Shown piece by piece: positions 5,796 to 6,793 of a DNA stretch of 6,793 nt. A model generated the notes under the pieces. That model had not been told where the DNA came from, did not search any database, and saw only the letters and a list, made by a program, of their open reading frames with translations. Source of the stretch: Micromonosporaceae bacterium (GTDB taxonomy: Bacteria > Actinomycetota > Actinomycetes > Mycobacteriales > Micromonosporaceae); contig JADGGF010000243.1 in the NCBI GenBank assembly GCA_019690055.1, positions 1-6,793 of the forward strand. The letters are read 5' to 3'. A program made the position numbers and the translations under genes. Within the stretch, counting starts at the first letter, position 1, and every line of letters begins with the position of its first letter.

Positions 5796-6793
5796 GCGAC
5801 ACTCCGCAGGCACTCGGCGCGAATGGCCCACGCCTGCCGGATCAGGGTTGCCGCCTCCGCCTGATCCGGCGCCGGATCCTGCTCACCGCGGGCGAGGGCG
5901 AGCACTCCCTCGACGGTCTGGATGCCCCCGAGGTCCTCGCAGACCGCGCGGCCCATCACGTACGTGCTCCCCTTGGCCTCGTCGCGGCAGAACCGGGCCA
6001 GCTCACAGGTCTCCAGGCACTCCGGCATGTAACGGGCCTCGATGCAGCCGAGGTCGAAGATGACCTCCTCCGGGTCACGGTCGAGCGACAGCGACAGGTT
6101 CTCCGGCAGCAGCTCCAGAAGCTCATCGATACGAGTGAGGCGGGAGAGCTGGCGCCGCAGAACCGTGAGCTGCTTGCGAACATCCACGAACGTGGCGACG
6201 GGCTGGTTGCTGAAGTCCTTCGGGCAGACGAGAATCACGTTGTCCGACACGACGGTCGGCGAGACTCCAGCCGTGGCGAGCATCTCCCGCATGGCGTAGA
6301 CGTAGACCGCGCTCTGGATCGCGGCGGCCGCCACCTTGTCCGCGTCGGCCTGGCCATCGATCACCGGGAACGACTTGATCTCGATAACGTGGTACTGACC
6401 CTTCCACTGAAAGGCGATCAGATCCGGTTCGAGGTACACCTGCCGGCCGCCCACGGGCAGGCGCAGCAACGGATGATCAAATAGAGTGCCCGGGTCGTCG
6501 GTGCGGGTCAGCAGCCGCTGGGTCTGCCGATGGCGCAGACCGGGCTCGTCGTTGCCGCCCACCTCGTTGAGATCGGTATAGGCGACCTCAGGAAGGGTCA
6601 GGCCGAGTCGTTCCCGGAGCAGCGTCAGCAGCTCCGCGCAGCCGTCGGCCTTGACCTGAGCCTCGAAGGCGTTGCCCCGGGCAAGCGCGAACTGAGACTG
6701 CCCGAACTGGCTGGGGAAACCGACGTGCGCGGCCAGCCGGGCCTTGTCGATGCCCGCCGCATCCATGATCGCTCGCCGGGCACAGCCCGGGTT
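5792..6793 (-). CDS. Cas4/RecB-like PD-(D/E)XK nuclease with cysteine cluster, 5' end outside window
   Basis: At least 324 residues from the ATG at 6766, but the frame stays open to the right edge, so the true start may lie beyond it. Numbering from that ATG: RGNAFE (30-35), the RecB-type first acidic motif; EPDLI with D115; EIK (129-131), the catalytic E-x-K; and Q151-x3-Y155, the RecB/Cas4 QxxxY motif. All active-site positions are intact. Near the C-terminus C250-x3-C254-x5-C260 resembles the cysteine cluster that holds an iron-sulphur centre in Cas4, AddB and Dna2. In those proteins a fourth, N-terminal cysteine completes it; here the frame upstream of the ATG reads NPGCARRAI, supplying one six residues before the Met. 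Such nucleases cut single-stranded DNA ends; Cas4 trims prespacers. Unlike the usual I-G arrangement it is not fused to Cas1. It overlaps the next gene as ATGA and probably works with it and the helicase. Nuclease fold is secure; Cas4 rather than another RecB-like family is not. Confidence 0.87.
   Translation of the reverse strand, partial: NPGCARRAIMDAAGIDKARLAAHVGFPSQFGQSQFALARGNAFEAQVKADGCAELLTLLRERLGLTLPEVAYTDLNEVGGNDEPGLRHRQTQRLLTRTDDPGTLFDHPLLRLPVGGRQVYLEPDLIAFQWKGQYHVIEIKSFPVIDGQADADKVAAAAIQSAVYVYAMREMLATAGVSPTVVSDNVILVCPKDFSNQPVATFVDVRKQLTVLRRQLSRLTRIDELLELLPENLSLSLDRDPEEVIFDLGCIEARYMPECLETCELARFCRDEAKGSTYVMGRAVCEDLGGIQTVEGVLALARGEQDPAPDQAEAATLIRQAWAIRAECLRSVA
5802..5805 (-). promoter_or_regulatory. 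Ribosome binding site of the 506-aa gene
   Basis: GGAG on the minus strand lies six bases before the ATG at 5795. It supports that start over the in-frame ATG at 5786 and the upstream one at 5831. Confidence 0.5.

Noticed and set aside
5796..5831. 12-residue N-terminal extension of the 506-aa protein
   Set aside because: It lies within the end of the nuclease gene; the ATG at 5795 gives an ATGA overlap with GGAG at proper spacing.

Overview
The window is high-GC DNA with GC-rich codon use, GTG starts and overlapping genes, which suggests an actinomycete (Streptomyces/Micromonospora-like). That assignment is inferred from composition and gene style only. All five recognisable genes lie on the minus strand, so transcription runs from position 6793 towards position 1, and both outermost genes are cut by the window edges. 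There is no CRISPR array, cas1, cas2, RNA gene or transposon in view.

Layout in transcription order: (1) 6793-5792, a Cas4/RecB-like PD-(D/E)XK nuclease with a C-terminal cysteine cluster, whose reading frame stays open through the right edge. (2) 5795-4275, a 506-aa protein I do not recognise. (3) 4278-2914, a compact 454-aa superfamily 1 helicase of the Upf1/Dna2-like type. These three genes are joined by two ATGA stop/start overlaps and form one tightly coupled unit. (4) A 237-bp non-coding gap (2677-2913) holding three inverted repeats. (5) 2676-211, a Cas3 with the helicase first and the HD nuclease domain at the C-terminus, the order typical of type I-G (formerly I-U). (6) 214-1, the first 71 residues of Csx17, the large-subunit-like protein of type I-G systems, coupled to cas3 by a GTGA overlap.

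Reading: the left part is the start of a type I-G CRISPR-Cas effector operon (cas3-csx17, presumably followed by csb1/csb2 outside the window). Just upstream lies a three-gene nuclease / unknown / SF1 helicase cassette that is not part of the standard type I-G gene set as I know it. A Cas4-type nuclease plus a Dna2-like helicase is what Dna2 carries in one polypeptide. The unknown protein has a C-terminal stretch that could be a small beta-barrel, and its gene lies between the two. My leading hypothesis is that the cassette is a 'split Dna2' or AddAB-like DNA end-processing complex serving the type I-G system, for spacer capture, fragment processing or target degradation. The alternative is an independent defence cassette that happens to sit beside the cas genes. 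The window alone cannot decide between these.
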